Source: Thiosulfatimonas sediminis (GTDB lineage Bacteria > Pseudomonadota > Gammaproteobacteria > Thiomicrospirales > Thiomicrospiraceae). Taken from it: DNA of 64,000 bases. Positions 16,551 through 25,920 of the stretch are shown piece by piece. Position 1 is the stretch's first letter; every line of letters begins with the position of its first letter. A model generated the notes under the pieces. The model made no database searches. It was not told the DNA's origin and worked only from the letters and a program-made list of their open reading frames with translations. Location of the stretch: contig NZ_AP021889.1 of assembly GCF_011398355.1 (NCBI RefSeq), positions 1,922,001 through 1,986,000 of the forward strand, written 5' to 3'. Both the position numbers and the translations under genes were made by a program.

Positions 16551-19139
16551 TTACCCCTCCGTTTTTAGTGTTTGATACCCCAACCAATCGTTATAGCTGA
16601 GGGTATATTTTTCGTTGATTTGGGGACTGCCGTCCAAAGTGATTAATTGGTCGTCTTCACGAATTAGGGCAATTCGAATCGCGGCATCCGCTTGCTCGTC
16701 CGGATACCCCAAATAGAGATAGTCTTTAAGCCAAGCTAAGTTTTTTTGTTTGACGGCTTTCGGCGTTTGATGAATAGCGATCTTGACTAAACTAAGTTGC
16801 AGCTTAGCGGCAAGCTCTCGCCATTTTTTATGACCGAAAGCACGACCATTGTGAGGATAAAATTCGCGGTGGTCATCGCTGAAAGTGAGCCAGGTGCCTA
16901 GTTGATTTTGATGCGTTTGATTGAGCTCGACTTGCTTTAGCAATAAGACTTCTACTGTTTCTTGTTCCGAATAACGTGTGGTGACAGCCTCATCCGGCTT
17001 GGCACGACCAATCGCACTCATCCCTTGCAGAGCTAAGCTGCGTAGTTTTTTGCGCTGTGTTTCTAACTCGTGCAAATAGGTGGCGAGCGAGTCTGTTTCG
17101 GTACGCGTTTGATAAGTCGCCTCAATTAAGGTGCGAATATCTTGTGGTAAATTCACTTGGCTTAGATCTTGCCAAAGTTGTAATGTGCGGCAAAGCACAT
17201 AAGTGGCATAGACCCAAGCAGAATGACCAAAAGCCTGTTTAGGATTTTCAATCGCCTGCGCCAATGCGGGTGCCAGCAACCAAACCTCACATTGAGCCTG
17301 TGCATGACGATTAGGGTTATCATGTCGCCACAAACGCCCAAGCCTTTGCAAAATCATGTCGGTTGGCGCAAGGCGTGTCACGAGAAAGTCGGCATCAATA
17401 TCAAGCGATTGCTCCAATACTTGTGTCCCCACCAAAATACGCCCTTGTTGGTTTCGCTCTGCCCATCCTGCCTTGCCATAGGCGGTGACCCACTGATGTT
17501 CATTGATTTGACGATGACTTTGCGTAAAGCGTGAATGAAGCAAACCGGTTGCGATATTTAAACCTGACGCTTGTGCCGAGAGAGTTAAAAATACCGCTTG
17601 CGCTTCGGCGACCGTGTTTTCAATCCACAACACTTGCTGACCTTGCTCTGCTCGGCTTAACGCCTCTTCGATGGCGGCTTGTGTATCCGCTTCTATGTGA
17701 ATCGCAACGGATTTCGCCTCCATCTGCTCAATCGTGATTTCTGTGAGTGTGTCATGCGCCACGCCACTGATAAGCGGATAAGCTTGCTCAACAACGGGGG
17801 TTTTGAGTAACGCCTGACGACGCTCTTGGGTCAGCGTGGCACTGAGAATAATCACCGTACAATGCAGTTGACGCAGTGTATCCACTAACTCATCCATCAC
17901 CGTGCCGGTATAGGCATCGTAAGTATGCACCTCATCCAAAATCACCACTTTTCCGGCCAAGCCAAAAGTGCGTACAAAACCGTGCTTAACGTGCAAAACG
18001 GCCATCAAAGCTTGATCAATCGTGCCCACTGCAAAAGGCGCCAAAATCCCTTTCTTGCCTTGACTAAACCATTCGCCACCGGGCGCGGCATCTTCACCCA
18101 TCTGGGCTTTTAACCAAGCTTGTCCATGCAGTAAAAGCGGACTGGTATGCAATGAATCCTCTTCGAGAATGGTCTTTAAAAAGGCATCGACGCGCTCGTG
18201 AATTTTTTCCGAGGTAAGCTGGGTGGGCAGCGCAAAATACAGGCCGGTTGCTTTATTTTGGGCAAGCAATTGATAAGCGGCATAGAGTGCGGCTTCCGTT
18301 TTGCCCAATCCCATCGGAGCTTCAAGCACATAGACACCCGGCTGATTAGCCAGCTCAATTAACGCGGTCTGAGCTTGCCGAGGTTCAAAGCCAAAGAGTT
18401 GCGCAAAACTGAGATTCTGCTTAATTTTTGGCGCAACAAAGCCCGCTTGCTCAATGGCCTGCTCGATTTTGAGTTGCCAATCTTCATTTGGGTCATCAAA
18501 TAAACTGCCTGAACCAATCCAATCGGATACCGTGGTTAAACCAGCCAGTAACTTGGCTTGGATTGCATTTTCAACCGCAGGAAAATCTTGCTTCAATGCA
18601 GTTTTGAGCTGTTCAATCAGCACTATGCGTTGCGACAACCAAGGCTGACCGCCAAACACTTCGGCAATGGCTTGGCGTGCGCCGATATTAGGCGACCAGC
18701 CGTGATGTTGACCGGCAATTTCAGCAATATATTTTCCGGCATCAAGATGTTCTAGAGTCACCTGACTGACTCCGGCATGACCGCCCCATTGAGCATTTTC
18801 ATCCAGCGTATGACTTTTAAGAACCGCCCAGATATCTTCCGGCGTTGCAGATAGATTTTTATAAATTTTGTGCTGAAAAGTCGGGCTCACCTTGCCATCA
18901 TCATGACACGCTACCACCAAGGCGGAACCTTCCGGAAAGTAAGCCTCTTTGAGCCAATCCGGCATTTGCGCAATCAATTTTTGAGCGACCGTGCCAACAA
19001 TCAAACAATGGGTCAAAACATCACGGCCTGCAAGAACCGAACCTTCCGATTGTTTCCAAGTTTTGGCAAGACAAGCGGGTAATGGCACATTGGTTTCATT
19101 ACTCATTTGCGTCTCTTTTTTCACGCTTCTTCTCATCAT
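16551..19139 (-). CDS. cas3: CRISPR-associated helicase/nuclease Cas3
   Basis: Cas3, 862 aa, unwinds and degrades DNA marked by Cascade. The N-terminal HD nuclease has His44 (THCLIVG) and HDDGK at 79-83; the SF2 helicase has Walker A EAPMGLGKTEAA, DEVH (VVILDEVHTYD), SAT (ILSATLTQERR) and the late GRLWRHD motif. All look intact. Start 19139 has GAGG 10 nt upstream; a second start at 19106 (MSNETNVPL) is possible and would remove a basic 11-residue extension. First gene of the operon, preceded by the WYL regulator gene. Confidence 0.95.
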   Translation of the reverse strand: MMRRSVKKETQMSNETNVPLPACLAKTWKQSEGSVLAGRDVLTHCLIVGTVAQKLIAQMPDWLKEAYFPEGSALVVACHDDGKVSPTFQHKIYKNLSATPEDIWAVLKSHTLDENAQWGGHAGVSQVTLEHLDAGKYIAEIAGQHHGWSPNIGARQAIAEVFGGQPWLSQRIVLIEQLKTALKQDFPAVENAIQAKLLAGLTTVSDWIGSGSLFDDPNEDWQLKIEQAIEQAGFVAPKIKQNLSFAQLFGFEPRQAQTALIELANQPGVYVLEAPMGLGKTEAALYAAYQLLAQNKATGLYFALPTQLTSEKIHERVDAFLKTILEEDSLHTSPLLLHGQAWLKAQMGEDAAPGGEWFSQGKKGILAPFAVGTIDQALMAVLHVKHGFVRTFGLAGKVVILDEVHTYDAYTGTVMDELVDTLRQLHCTVIILSATLTQERRQALLKTPVVEQAYPLISGVAHDTLTEITIEQMEAKSVAIHIEADTQAAIEEALSRAEQGQQVLWIENTVAEAQAVFLTLSAQASGLNIATGLLHSRFTQSHRQINEHQWVTAYGKAGWAERNQQGRILVGTQVLEQSLDIDADFLVTRLAPTDMILQRLGRLWRHDNPNRHAQAQCEVWLLAPALAQAIENPKQAFGHSAWVYATYVLCRTLQLWQDLSQVNLPQDIRTLIEATYQTRTETDSLATYLHELETQRKKLRSLALQGMSAIGRAKPDEAVTTRYSEQETVEVLLLKQVELNQTHQNQLGTWLTFSDDHREFYPHNGRAFGHKKWRELAAKLQLSLVKIAIHQTPKAVKQKNLAWLKDYLYLGYPDEQADAAIRIALIREDDQLITLDGSPQINEKYTLSYNDWLGYQTLKTEG

Positions 19140-19178
19140 TTCGCTCTATCCTCTTTTGCAGACTCTAAGCAATATACC

Positions 19179-19193
19179 TTGCCGAACGGTCAA
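19179..19193. promoter_or_regulatory. Imperfect inverted repeat upstream of cas3
   Basis: TTGCCGAACGGTCAA lies about 40 bp before the cas3 start, around CCG-AA-CGG, in the 83-bp gap between the WYL regulator gene and cas3. On the minus strand TATATT follows closely (19171-19176) but no matching -35 box is visible at 16-18 bp, which would fit a promoter needing an activator. Weak evidence. Confidence 0.3.
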
Positions 19194-19222
19194 ATCTTGT
19201 CCCTACGTTTTTTCTTATGCGA

Positions 19223-20194
19223 TTATTCACTTTGATACGCCTCCCAAGCTTGTGCTAAGCGTTGTTTGACTTTGTCTTTGAGGTCTTGCGGGGCAAGAAC
19301 CTTGACATTGGAGCCGTGTTTTAGAATGTCTTGAATAAGTTCAATATCGTGGTGATATGGCAGGTGCATAATCAGGCTTCCATCGGGTTGCTTTTCGCTA
19401 ATCTGCTGCGGATGCCAGATTTCGTGTTCAACCCAGCGGGTGATGTATTCATCAAAGTGTAAGCTTGCAGTTTGAGTGGCTTGGCCGCTGAAGATTCCAT
19501 AACTTTGTTGAAAATGGCGGTCAATTTCTCTTGGTTCAATTTGCCGATATTGGCTTGGCAAGGATTCTGTCACCTTGATAATCGCGTCTAAAGCGAAACT
19601 TCTCAGGTCATTGACTTGGTGGCAATAGGCATCGACATACCAATTATCTTTATAACGAACAAGCTGTTGAGGGGAAAGTGTCCGAATTTGCTGTTGATCA
19701 TCGCTGCGCTTCCAGTAAAGCACGGTAATCACAGTGCGCTGGGCAATACAACGATGTAATTGCTGGAAAAGCTGCGGGTCGAGTTGGCGATTGGCTATTT
19801 CAATGATTTTGATCGGCGATTTCGGTAATTTGTTCGCCGATTGTTGCTGTGAAATCGCTCCGATGATGCGCTCTTTAACCGGATTGAGCAACCCTTGCAG
19901 CGCGCCGTTAGAGAGGTTGTCAACGCTATGATAGAGCGCAATCAAACCATTCAATTCTTCGCTGCTGAGCCAGTTATCCTCAATTTGAAAGCGTTTTTTT
20001 TGTTCTTGGTCAATATAGACTTTATTCTCGAAAATATACCAAGGCGACTTTTTGCATTCGGCTAGTTCCTCAATATCACGGCGTATGGTCTTTAAGCTGC
20101 AGGCAAAATGCTCCGCCAATACCGCGACAGCGACCGCTTGATTGAGAGAGAGCAGATAATTATAAAGTTTTTCTTGTCGTAGAGACTTTTTCAA
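19223..20194 (-). CDS. HTH/WYL-domain transcriptional regulator adjacent to cas3
   Basis: 323 aa. The N-terminal DeoR-type winged helix (LYNYLLSLNQAVAVAVLAEHFACSLKTIRRDIEEL) is followed by a WYL domain (VITVLYWKRSDDQQ, VRYKDNWYVDAYC, LRSFALDAI) and a C-terminal WCX-like extension (HEIWHPQQISE, then IQDILKHGSNVKVLAP). WYL proteins sense nucleic acid or other ligands and often regulate phage defence loci. It is co-directional with cas3 and lies directly upstream, so control of the cas operon is likely (inference). An 18-bp perfect palindrome sits 12 bp upstream of its start. Confidence 0.88.
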   Translation of the reverse strand: MKKSLRQEKLYNYLLSLNQAVAVAVLAEHFACSLKTIRRDIEELAECKKSPWYIFENKVYIDQEQKKRFQIEDNWLSSEELNGLIALYHSVDNLSNGALQGLLNPVKERIIGAISQQQSANKLPKSPIKIIEIANRQLDPQLFQQLHRCIAQRTVITVLYWKRSDDQQQIRTLSPQQLVRYKDNWYVDAYCHQVNDLRSFALDAIIKVTESLPSQYRQIEPREIDRHFQQSYGIFSGQATQTASLHFDEYITRWVEHEIWHPQQISEKQPDGSLIMHLPYHHDIELIQDILKHGSNVKVLAPQDLKDKVKQRLAQAWEAYQSE

Positions 20195-20205
20195 ACGCAG
20201 CGCTC

Positions 20206-20223
20206 AATTAATAATTATTAATT
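20206..20223. promoter_or_regulatory. 18-bp perfect palindrome upstream of the WYL regulator
   Basis: AATTAATAATTATTAATT is a perfect palindrome 12-29 bp before the regulator start, within an AT-rich stretch holding other TATA-like elements. It is a candidate autoregulatory operator, although an AT-only palindrome can arise by chance. Confidence 0.4.
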
Positions 20224-20283
20224 AATACGCAATTCTATATTCAAAAATACTTTTTTCAATATTAAAAATTATCTTACCGACAT

Positions 20284-20315
20284 AAAAAAAGCCAAGCGTT
20301 TTTGCTTGGCTTTTT
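20284..20315. terminator. Bidirectional rho-independent terminator
   Basis: AAAAAGCCAAGC / GCTTGGCTTTTT form a 12-bp stem around a short T-rich loop, with A/T runs on both sides. It ends the gloA-ppnP transcript on the minus strand. Confidence 0.88.
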
Positions 20316-20336
20316 GGACGAAATAATCGGTCGGGA

Positions 20337-20654
20337 TTATTCTGTCAGGTAGGTGCAGCAGTAGTCGGCGATGCTGTTGACTTTGATGCCGAACTTCGAG
20401 TTCGCAGGCACTTCAAAGCTTTCGCCGGCCGGAATCGCTTGCCATTCGGTTTGTCCGGGAAGCAATACTTCGACTTCACCTGCCATCATTTCCATGATTT
20501 CCGCAGCGGCCGTGCCGAACTCGTACTCACCCGGCATCATAATGCCAAGAGTTTTGTAGGAACCGTCGGCAAAAATGACTTTGCGGCTGGTGACTTTGCC
20601 ATCGAAATAGACGTTGGCTTCGCGCACAACGGTGACATTGTTAAATTCAGACAT
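20337..20654 (-). CDS. ppnP: Pyrimidine/purine nucleoside phosphorylase PpnP (YaiE/DUF1255)
   Basis: 105-aa cupin that phosphorolyses diverse nucleosides to base plus ribose-1-phosphate. The sequence is typical along its length: VTVVREANVYFDGKVTSR, KTLGIMMPGEYEFGT, EIMEMMAGEVEVLLPG, IPAGESFEVPANSKFGI, YCCTYL. A good Shine-Dalgarno (AAGGAAAAAAG on the coding strand) precedes the start. It follows gloA by 29 bp and is probably co-transcribed. Confidence 0.93.
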   Translation of the reverse strand: MSEFNNVTVVREANVYFDGKVTSRKVIFADGSYKTLGIMMPGEYEFGTAAAEIMEMMAGEVEVLLPGQTEWQAIPAGESFEVPANSKFGIKVNSIADYCCTYLTE

Positions 20655-20683
20655 CTTTTTTCCTTTGTCTTAAATTTTTAAAA

Positions 20684-21079
20684 TTAAGTGCGAACGTGGT
20701 CCGCGCCGATAAATTCAATTTGATAACCGTCCGGATCTTCGACAAACGCGATAATGGTCGTGCCGGCGTTCATCGGCCCCGCTTCACGAATCACTTTACC
20801 GCCGGCTTTTTTGACCTCTTCTGCGGCTTGGTAAACGTCCGCTACTTCAATGGCGATATGGCCGTAACCTTTACCTAAATCATAAGACTCAACGCCCCAG
20901 TTATAGGTTAATTCTAAAACGGTATTTTCTTCTTCGTTTCCGTATCCCAAAAACGCTAAGGTAAATTCGCCTTTCGGGTAATCTTTCTGACGCAGCAACT
21001 GCATCCCTAAAACTTTAGTGTAGAACTCGATTGAACGCTCAAGATTACCGACGCGCAACATAGTATGCAGTAGACGCAT
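20684..21079 (-). CDS. gloA: Lactoylglutathione lyase (glyoxalase I)
   Basis: 131-aa glyoxalase I converting the methylglyoxal-glutathione hemithioacetal to S-lactoylglutathione. Metal ligands by family comparison are visible in [18 protein letters not shown] (His5), NTVLELTYN (Glu), GYGHIAIEV (His) and YQIEFI (Glu). Length and motifs match the Ni-dependent bacterial class. It is the first gene of a short operon with ppnP. Confidence 0.95.
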   Translation of the reverse strand: MRLLHTMLRVGNLERSIEFYTKVLGMQLLRQKDYPKGEFTLAFLGYGNEEENTVLELTYNWGVESYDLGKGYGHIAIEVADVYQAAEEVKKAGGKVIREAGPMNAGTTIIAFVEDPDGYQIEFIGADHVRT

Positions 21080-21225
21080 TTTATTCCCCTAAGATTGATT
21101 CAAAAATTTAGTCGCGCCATTGTATCAGTATCGCCAGCGAACGCCTACACTAAGACTGCGTCCCATTAAGTGCGTACTCTCTTTAAGCATAAGAGTGGAT
21201 TTTGCGTGTAGGCATCCAAGCCGTT

Positions 21226-22422
21226 TTAAGCGGCAAACGGATCGCGCATATTTTGCCAGTAAGCAACACCGGCATAGAGTTCATCTTCTTCGAGCAGACA
21301 GTTATGCAGCTGCTGGAGCATCTGTTTTTTATCAAGATCCTGACCGATAAACACCAATTCTTGGCGCATATCGCCAAACGGCTCCACCCATTTTTTGGCG
21401 ATAAACTCGCGTGATTCCGGATCGTTCGGCCATTGGTTTTCCGGCACCGCCTTCCAAAACATCCCCGCTAAACTGTGATGCGCTATGCCGCCGGCTTGCT
21501 GCCAAACATTGGCAATTTGAGGCTGCGAAGCCAACCAGAAATAGCCTTTTGAACGCAGTAATTTGCCTTGCGCTAAATCTTGATGCAGAAAATCCCAGAA
21601 CTTTTGCGGATGAAAGGGTTTACGCGCTTGAAACACAAAACTGCTGATACCGTACTCTTCGGTTTCCGGCGTATGCTCACCGCGCATCTCTTTTAACCAG
21701 CCGGGAGCTTGTTGCGCCTTTTCAAAGTCAAACAGGCCGGTATTTAAGACTTTATCTAATGCAATCTTCCCGTTTTTCATCGGGTAAATTTTGGCTGGCG
21801 GGTTGAGTTTTTTTAAGGTTGCCTGCAAGGTCTCAATTTCGTTCGCGCTCATCAAATCGGTTTTGCTGATCAACAAGACATCGGCAAATTCGACTTGGTC
21901 GATTAACAAATCGGCAACAGAACGCTGATCTTCCTCGCCAAGACTTTCGCCGGCCTCTTGCAGCGACTGCGCTTGGTGAAAATCGCGCAAGAAGTTTTTG
22001 CCGTCAATCACCGTCACCATGGTATCGAGCCTCGCCACATCGGAAAGCGAACGACCAAATTCATCGGCAAAGGTAAAGGTCTCGGCGACCGGCAAGGGTT
22101 CGGAAATGCCGGTGGATTCAATCAGCAGATAATCAAAACGCCCCGACTCCGCCAATTTGCCGACTTCAATCAATAAATCTTCACGCAAGGTACAACAGAT
22201 ACAGCCGTTGGACATCTCCACCATTTTCTCTTCCGCGCGGTTCAACTCTACCTCGCCATTGAGCAAGTCGGCGTCGATATTCACCTCGCTCATGTCGTTG
22301 ACAATCACCGCCACGCGCAAGTCTTCGCGGTTATTTAGAATTTGATTTAACAAGGTGGTTTTACCCGCCCCCAAAAAACCGGATAGAACGGTAACCGGCA
22401 GACGCACAGAATTGATAGACAT
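21226..22422 (-). CDS. COG0523 GTPase, zinc metallochaperone (ZigA/YeiR/CobW family)
   Basis: 398 aa. G-domain motifs: Walker [11 protein letters not shown], metal-binding CxCC in [20 protein letters not shown] (switch/Walker B) and SKTDL for guanine. A C-terminal CobW domain follows ([20 protein letters not shown]). Zur-controlled members deliver zinc to key client proteins when zinc is scarce. The Zur-type box at 22453-22467 directly upstream and the zur-like gene beyond it support that role. It is longer than CobW proper, as usual for ZigA-like members. Confidence 0.9.
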   Translation of the reverse strand: MSINSVRLPVTVLSGFLGAGKTTLLNQILNNREDLRVAVIVNDMSEVNIDADLLNGEVELNRAEEKMVEMSNGCICCTLREDLLIEVGKLAESGRFDYLLIESTGISEPLPVAETFTFADEFGRSLSDVARLDTMVTVIDGKNFLRDFHQAQSLQEAGESLGEEDQRSVADLLIDQVEFADVLLISKTDLMSANEIETLQATLKKLNPPAKIYPMKNGKIALDKVLNTGLFDFEKAQQAPGWLKEMRGEHTPETEEYGISSFVFQARKPFHPQKFWDFLHQDLAQGKLLRSKGYFWLASQPQIANVWQQAGGIAHHSLAGMFWKAVPENQWPNDPESREFIAKKWVEPFGDMRQELVFIGQDLDKKQMLQQLHNCLLEEDELYAGVAYWQNMRDPFAA

Positions 22423-22452
22423 AATTAACTCTCCTTTTTAACATAAAAAGAA

Positions 22453-22467
22453 TGTTATAACATAACA
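22453..22467. promoter_or_regulatory. Zur-like operator
   Basis: TGTTATAACATAACA is an inverted repeat (TGTTAT / ATAACA) around 3 bp, very close to the gammaproteobacterial Zur consensus core GTTATANTATAAC. It lies 31 bp upstream of the COG0523 start and 96 bp downstream of the Zur-like gene end. Low zinc should relieve repression of the metallochaperone. Confidence 0.75.
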
Positions 22468-22562
22468 ACAGGCAATTCCATCATTTAACCAATCGAACTC
22501 AAAGAGAACACATCAACAGTAAGCGCTACAACAGAGAAGATAAAGGAATAACAAGATACCGC

Positions 22563-23003
22563 TTAGCGGCAGTTTCGACACAGGCCATGAATTTCTAAAC
22601 TAGGCTGTTTGACCAGAAAACCGATATTCTCGGCTTGGTCATGAATTTCGTGCCACAGCGCCGGTGACACCAATGACTCTTCGACCGTACCGCACTGATC
22701 GCAGATAAAAAACTGCGTCATATCGTGGGAATGGTGTTCGCCGATGTGATCGCAAATGACAAACTGACGCGTCGAAGCCATGCGATGAATCAAACCGTTC
22801 TCTTCTAAAAAAGCCAAAGCGCGGTAGATGGTCGGCGGCTGAGCGCCAGATTGGCTATTCTCGCGGTATTTATCCAGAATGTCGTAGGCGCTCATCGGCT
22901 GGCCGGCCTGCGATAAGATACTTAAGACAGTTTCCCGAATCGGGGTCAGATTCTGTCCGTTTTCAAAACAGATTTGTTTGGCTTTTTGCAAATCACTCGG
23001 CAT
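22563..23003 (-). CDS. zur: Fur-family regulator, probably Zur
   Basis: 146-aa Fur-family protein with winged helix (LTPIRETVLSILSQAGQPMSAYDIL, PPTIYRALAFLEENGLIHR), the regulatory-site segment CDHIGEHHSHDMTQFFICDQCGTVEE, and a C-terminal CRNC. The two Cys pairs (CDQC and CRNC) form the structural zinc site. Zur rather than Fur is inferred from the adjacent Zur box and COG0523 gene and from the HIGEHHSHD spacing. Co-directional with the metallochaperone gene. Confidence 0.85.
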   Translation of the reverse strand: MPSDLQKAKQICFENGQNLTPIRETVLSILSQAGQPMSAYDILDKYRENSQSGAQPPTIYRALAFLEENGLIHRMASTRQFVICDHIGEHHSHDMTQFFICDQCGTVEESLVSPALWHEIHDQAENIGFLVKQPSLEIHGLCRNCR

Positions 23004-23088
23004 TTACTTTACTCAAATTCTTAGCCATCAACGGCTTTAACGGGTAAAAACAGCGTCACCATAGCGTGTTTAAACGACTTTGCGCAAA

Positions 23089-24237
23089 TTATTTCACCCA
23101 ACGCCAAGCAATCAACAACGCTAAAAGTGCAAAACCAGACATCAGTCCATAACTCAGCGGCGCGCCGCCAGCCTGCCAAGCGTAACCGGCAATCAGCATC
23201 CCCACCGCACCGCCCAGCCCGTGACTGGAGGCGGCAAACAACGCTTGACCTTTACCGTGATGGCTGCCGGTAAAATACTGGTCGATTAAATAGATCGCAC
23301 CGGCATGAAATAGCCCAAAACTGGCGGCATGCAACAGCTGGGCAACAACAATCCAGCCCAGATAGTGGTCAAGTTGTCCCGTCAAACTCCAACGAATAAT
23401 CGTCAAAATGATTGCCAATAAAATCAGTTGGCGCACCTTAAACCGCTGAAACAGGCTCGCCATCCACCAAAAAACCGCGATTTCGGCAATGACCCCTAAA
23501 GCCCATAGCCAAGCAATCAGCGTCTTATTTAGGCCCAATTCGGTCATCTGAATGGTAAAAAAACTGTAATAGACGCCGTGCGATGCTTGTAGCAGAAAGC
23601 TGACCAGCAATAATCCCAAGACTTCAGGGCGGCGCACCAACGCGAGGAAGCGATCGTTTAATGGCGTCGGCTCAGCGTGCACTCTCTGCTCTTGAACTAA
23701 ATAGGTACTGCCCCATACGATCAGCAACAATCCACTCAATATCCACGGCAAAAGTGCGATGCCAAAGTTTTCAAACAGGCTGCCGAAAGCCACTACCGCG
23801 GCGATAAAACCGATTGAACCCCATAAACGAATTTGTCCGTAACGGTGTTTTGCCGCACCGAGCTGTTTAAAGGTGTAGGACTCAAATTGCGGTAAAGAGG
23901 CGTGCCAGAAAAAACTGAACAGCAGTAAAACCCAAAACAGCGCCCAGAACGTTTGAAAGACGATTAAACCGATCGACAAAACCAAGGCGGTAAAAGTGGC
24001 GATGCGTACCCAAAAAATAGGTTGCCCGGAACGATCGGCTAAGACCCCCCAAACATTCGGCGCAATCACCTTAGTCAGCATGAAGATGGCCAAAAGTTCG
24101 CCGATTTGTACCGGCGTGAACGCCAAGCCGCTGAGATACAGCCCGAGATAGGGCAAAATCGTCCCTAAAAGAGAGAAATAGAAAAAATAGTGAAAAGACA
24201 GTGGCCAACACCGGCAAGGCTGCATCATCGCGTGCAT
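23089..24237 (-). CDS. MFS transporter (HcaT/PPP-like family)
   Basis: 382-aa inner-membrane permease with about 12 helices. The N-terminus (FHYFFYFSLLGTILPYLGLYL, then GELLAIFMLTKVIAPNVWGVLADRSG) and QIRLWGSIGFIAAV match the MFS_1-like family that includes the phenylpropionate transporter HcaT and LacY relatives. The substrate cannot be told from sequence; no catabolic genes are nearby. The exact start among Met1, Met4 and Met5 is open. Confidence 0.82.
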   Translation of the reverse strand: MHAMMQPCRCWPLSFHYFFYFSLLGTILPYLGLYLSGLAFTPVQIGELLAIFMLTKVIAPNVWGVLADRSGQPIFWVRIATFTALVLSIGLIVFQTFWALFWVLLLFSFFWHASLPQFESYTFKQLGAAKHRYGQIRLWGSIGFIAAVVAFGSLFENFGIALLPWILSGLLLIVWGSTYLVQEQRVHAEPTPLNDRFLALVRRPEVLGLLLVSFLLQASHGVYYSFFTIQMTELGLNKTLIAWLWALGVIAEIAVFWWMASLFQRFKVRQLILLAIILTIIRWSLTGQLDHYLGWIVVAQLLHAASFGLFHAGAIYLIDQYFTGSHHGKGQALFAASSHGLGGAVGMLIAGYAWQAGGAPLSYGLMSGFALLALLIAWRWVK

Positions 24238-24251
24238 GAATCCTTAATCAT

Positions 24252-24284
24252 AAAAAAAGCGCTCTCCACCGAAGCAGACAGCGC
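24252..24284 (-). terminator. Rho-independent terminator after aroC
   Basis: On the minus strand GCGCT and AGCGC close an imperfect stem around a TTCGG-type loop, followed by seven T residues. It lies 50 bp after the aroC stop. Confidence 0.65.
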
Positions 24285-24333
24285 CATCGTTCAATCACTG
24301 TTGATGCCTAAATTGCAGAGCATTAACGCGCGT

Positions 24334-25437
24334 TTAGCGGGCTGACTTTTTGGCCAAATCCATAATCGGCGCAATCACATCGGCATTTTGCGCACGGTTA
24401 CGCATAAAGTGATCAAGTAACACAATCGCCATCTGTGCTTCGGCAATCGGCGTGGCGCGAATCCCCACACAAGGATCGTGCCGCCCTTTGGTAACCATCT
24501 CGATGGTTTCACCAGCGGCGTTAATTGAGCGCCCGGGCGTCATAATCGACGAGGTCGGTTTGAGCGCAATGTGCGCGACAATATCCTGCCCGGTGGAAAT
24601 GCCCCCTAAAATCCCACCGGCGTGGTTGGATTGGAAACCCTCGGTGGTCATCTCGTCGCGATGCTCGGTGCCTAACTGCCCTGCTACCGCAAAACCGTCA
24701 CCGATTTCAACGCCTTTAACCGCGTTAATGCTCATCAAAGCGTGCGCTAAATCGGCGTCTAAACGGTCAAAGACCGGCTCGCCCAAACCGACCGGCACAT
24801 TTTTGGCAATAATCGAAATCTTCGCACCGACGGAGTTTTTCTGTTTAAGCAGTTCGTCCATATAGTGACGAATTTCTTCCGTTTTTTGCGGGTCGGGACA
24901 AAAATACACATTGTCGTTATCAAAAGGCCACGTCACGTTTTCAACTTTAATCGGCCCTAGTTGAGATAAATAGCCTTTCACTTCCACGCCTAAACGGTCT
25001 TTGAGATATTTTTTGGCAATCGCACCGGCAGCAACGCGCATGGCCGTCTCGCGCGCCGAAGAACGCCCACCACCGCGATAATCGCGGAAACCGTATTTTT
25101 GCGTGTAAGTATAGTCAGCGTGTGCCGGACGAAAGGTTTCCGCCACCTTGGAATAGTCTTGCGAACGCTGGTCTTTATTGTGAATAATCATGCCAATCGG
25201 CGTACCCGTGGTTTTACCTTCGAAGACACCGGATAGAATCTGCACTTCATCGTCCTCACGGCGCGCAGTCGAGTGTTTTGAAGTACCCGGCTTGCGACGA
25301 TCCAGTTCCGCCTGAATGTCCGCTTCGCACAGCTCCAATCCCGGAGGACAACCGTCCACAATGCACCCCAAGGCTAAACCATGACTCTCGCCGAAAGTGG
25401 TGACACGAAAATTTTGACCTAAAGTATTTCCTGACAT
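24334..25437 (-). CDS. aroC: Chorismate synthase
   Basis: 367 aa; last step of the shikimate pathway, converting EPSP to chorismate with reduced FMN. Family signatures are clear: [22 protein letters not shown] at the start, [20 protein letters not shown], and [15 protein letters not shown]. The ATG at 25437 gives the standard N-terminus; a longer frame to 25662 would overlap the thioesterase gene and is rejected. Confidence 0.97.
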   Translation of the reverse strand: MSGNTLGQNFRVTTFGESHGLALGCIVDGCPPGLELCEADIQAELDRRKPGTSKHSTARREDDEVQILSGVFEGKTTGTPIGMIIHNKDQRSQDYSKVAETFRPAHADYTYTQKYGFRDYRGGGRSSARETAMRVAAGAIAKKYLKDRLGVEVKGYLSQLGPIKVENVTWPFDNDNVYFCPDPQKTEEIRHYMDELLKQKNSVGAKISIIAKNVPVGLGEPVFDRLDADLAHALMSINAVKGVEIGDGFAVAGQLGTEHRDEMTTEGFQSNHAGGILGGISTGQDIVAHIALKPTSSIMTPGRSINAAGETIEMVTKGRHDPCVGIRATPIAEAQMAIVLLDHFMRNRAQNADVIAPIMDLAKKSAR

Positions 25438-25518
25438 ACGCTGATTCTTCTTTAAATTTTTACCATTGCGGCGTATTTTACTTGATTTAAACGCCATTGG
25501 CACGAAGGCACGACGTTT

Positions 25519-25920
25519 TTGAAAACTTACTCTGAAATTTACCACGTGCAAGAATCCGATTTGGATTTTCTCGGGCACGTAAACAATAAAAGTTATCTGG
25601 ACTGGATGGAGAAAGTCGCTTGGGCGCATGCCCAATCGGTCGGCATCAGCCATGACATGCAAAAATCGTTAAATCGAATTCTCGCAGTTTACGAGCATCA
25701 CATGCATTATCTCGGAAGCTGCTACGCCGATGACGAAATTAAATTAACGACTTGGGTTGGCGAACAACTAGGCTGTTGCCGTCGAGAACGGTTCTATGAA
25801 TTTATACGGCTGAAAGATAATAAAACCGTATTTAAAGCCGAAAGTGTTTATGTGTGTATCAGCCTAGATACACACCGTGCAAAAAAAATTCCAGACGAAT
25901 TTATGCTTGCTTACATTTAA
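25519..25920 (+). CDS. Acyl-CoA thioesterase, 4HBT hotdog family (YbgC-like)
   Basis: 133-aa hotdog-fold thioesterase. The active-site segment [22 protein letters not shown] carries the typical D-x-x-GHVNN-x-x-Y-x-x-x-x-E pattern. The start appears to be TTG (25519). It is divergent from aroC, and its stop overlaps the 3' end of the convergent carbonic anhydrase gene by 4 bp. The natural acyl substrate is unknown. Confidence 0.82.
   Translation: MKTYSEIYHVQESDLDFLGHVNNKSYLDWMEKVAWAHAQSVGISHDMQKSLNRILAVYEHHMHYLGSCYADDEIKLTTWVGEQLGCCRRERFYEFIRLKDNKTVFKAESVYVCISLDTHRAKKIPDEFMLAYI

Noticed and set aside
25438-25662. 75-residue N-terminal extension of chorismate synthase
   Set aside because: The extension overlaps the divergent thioesterase gene and does not belong to the family; the internal ATG gives the standard N-terminus.
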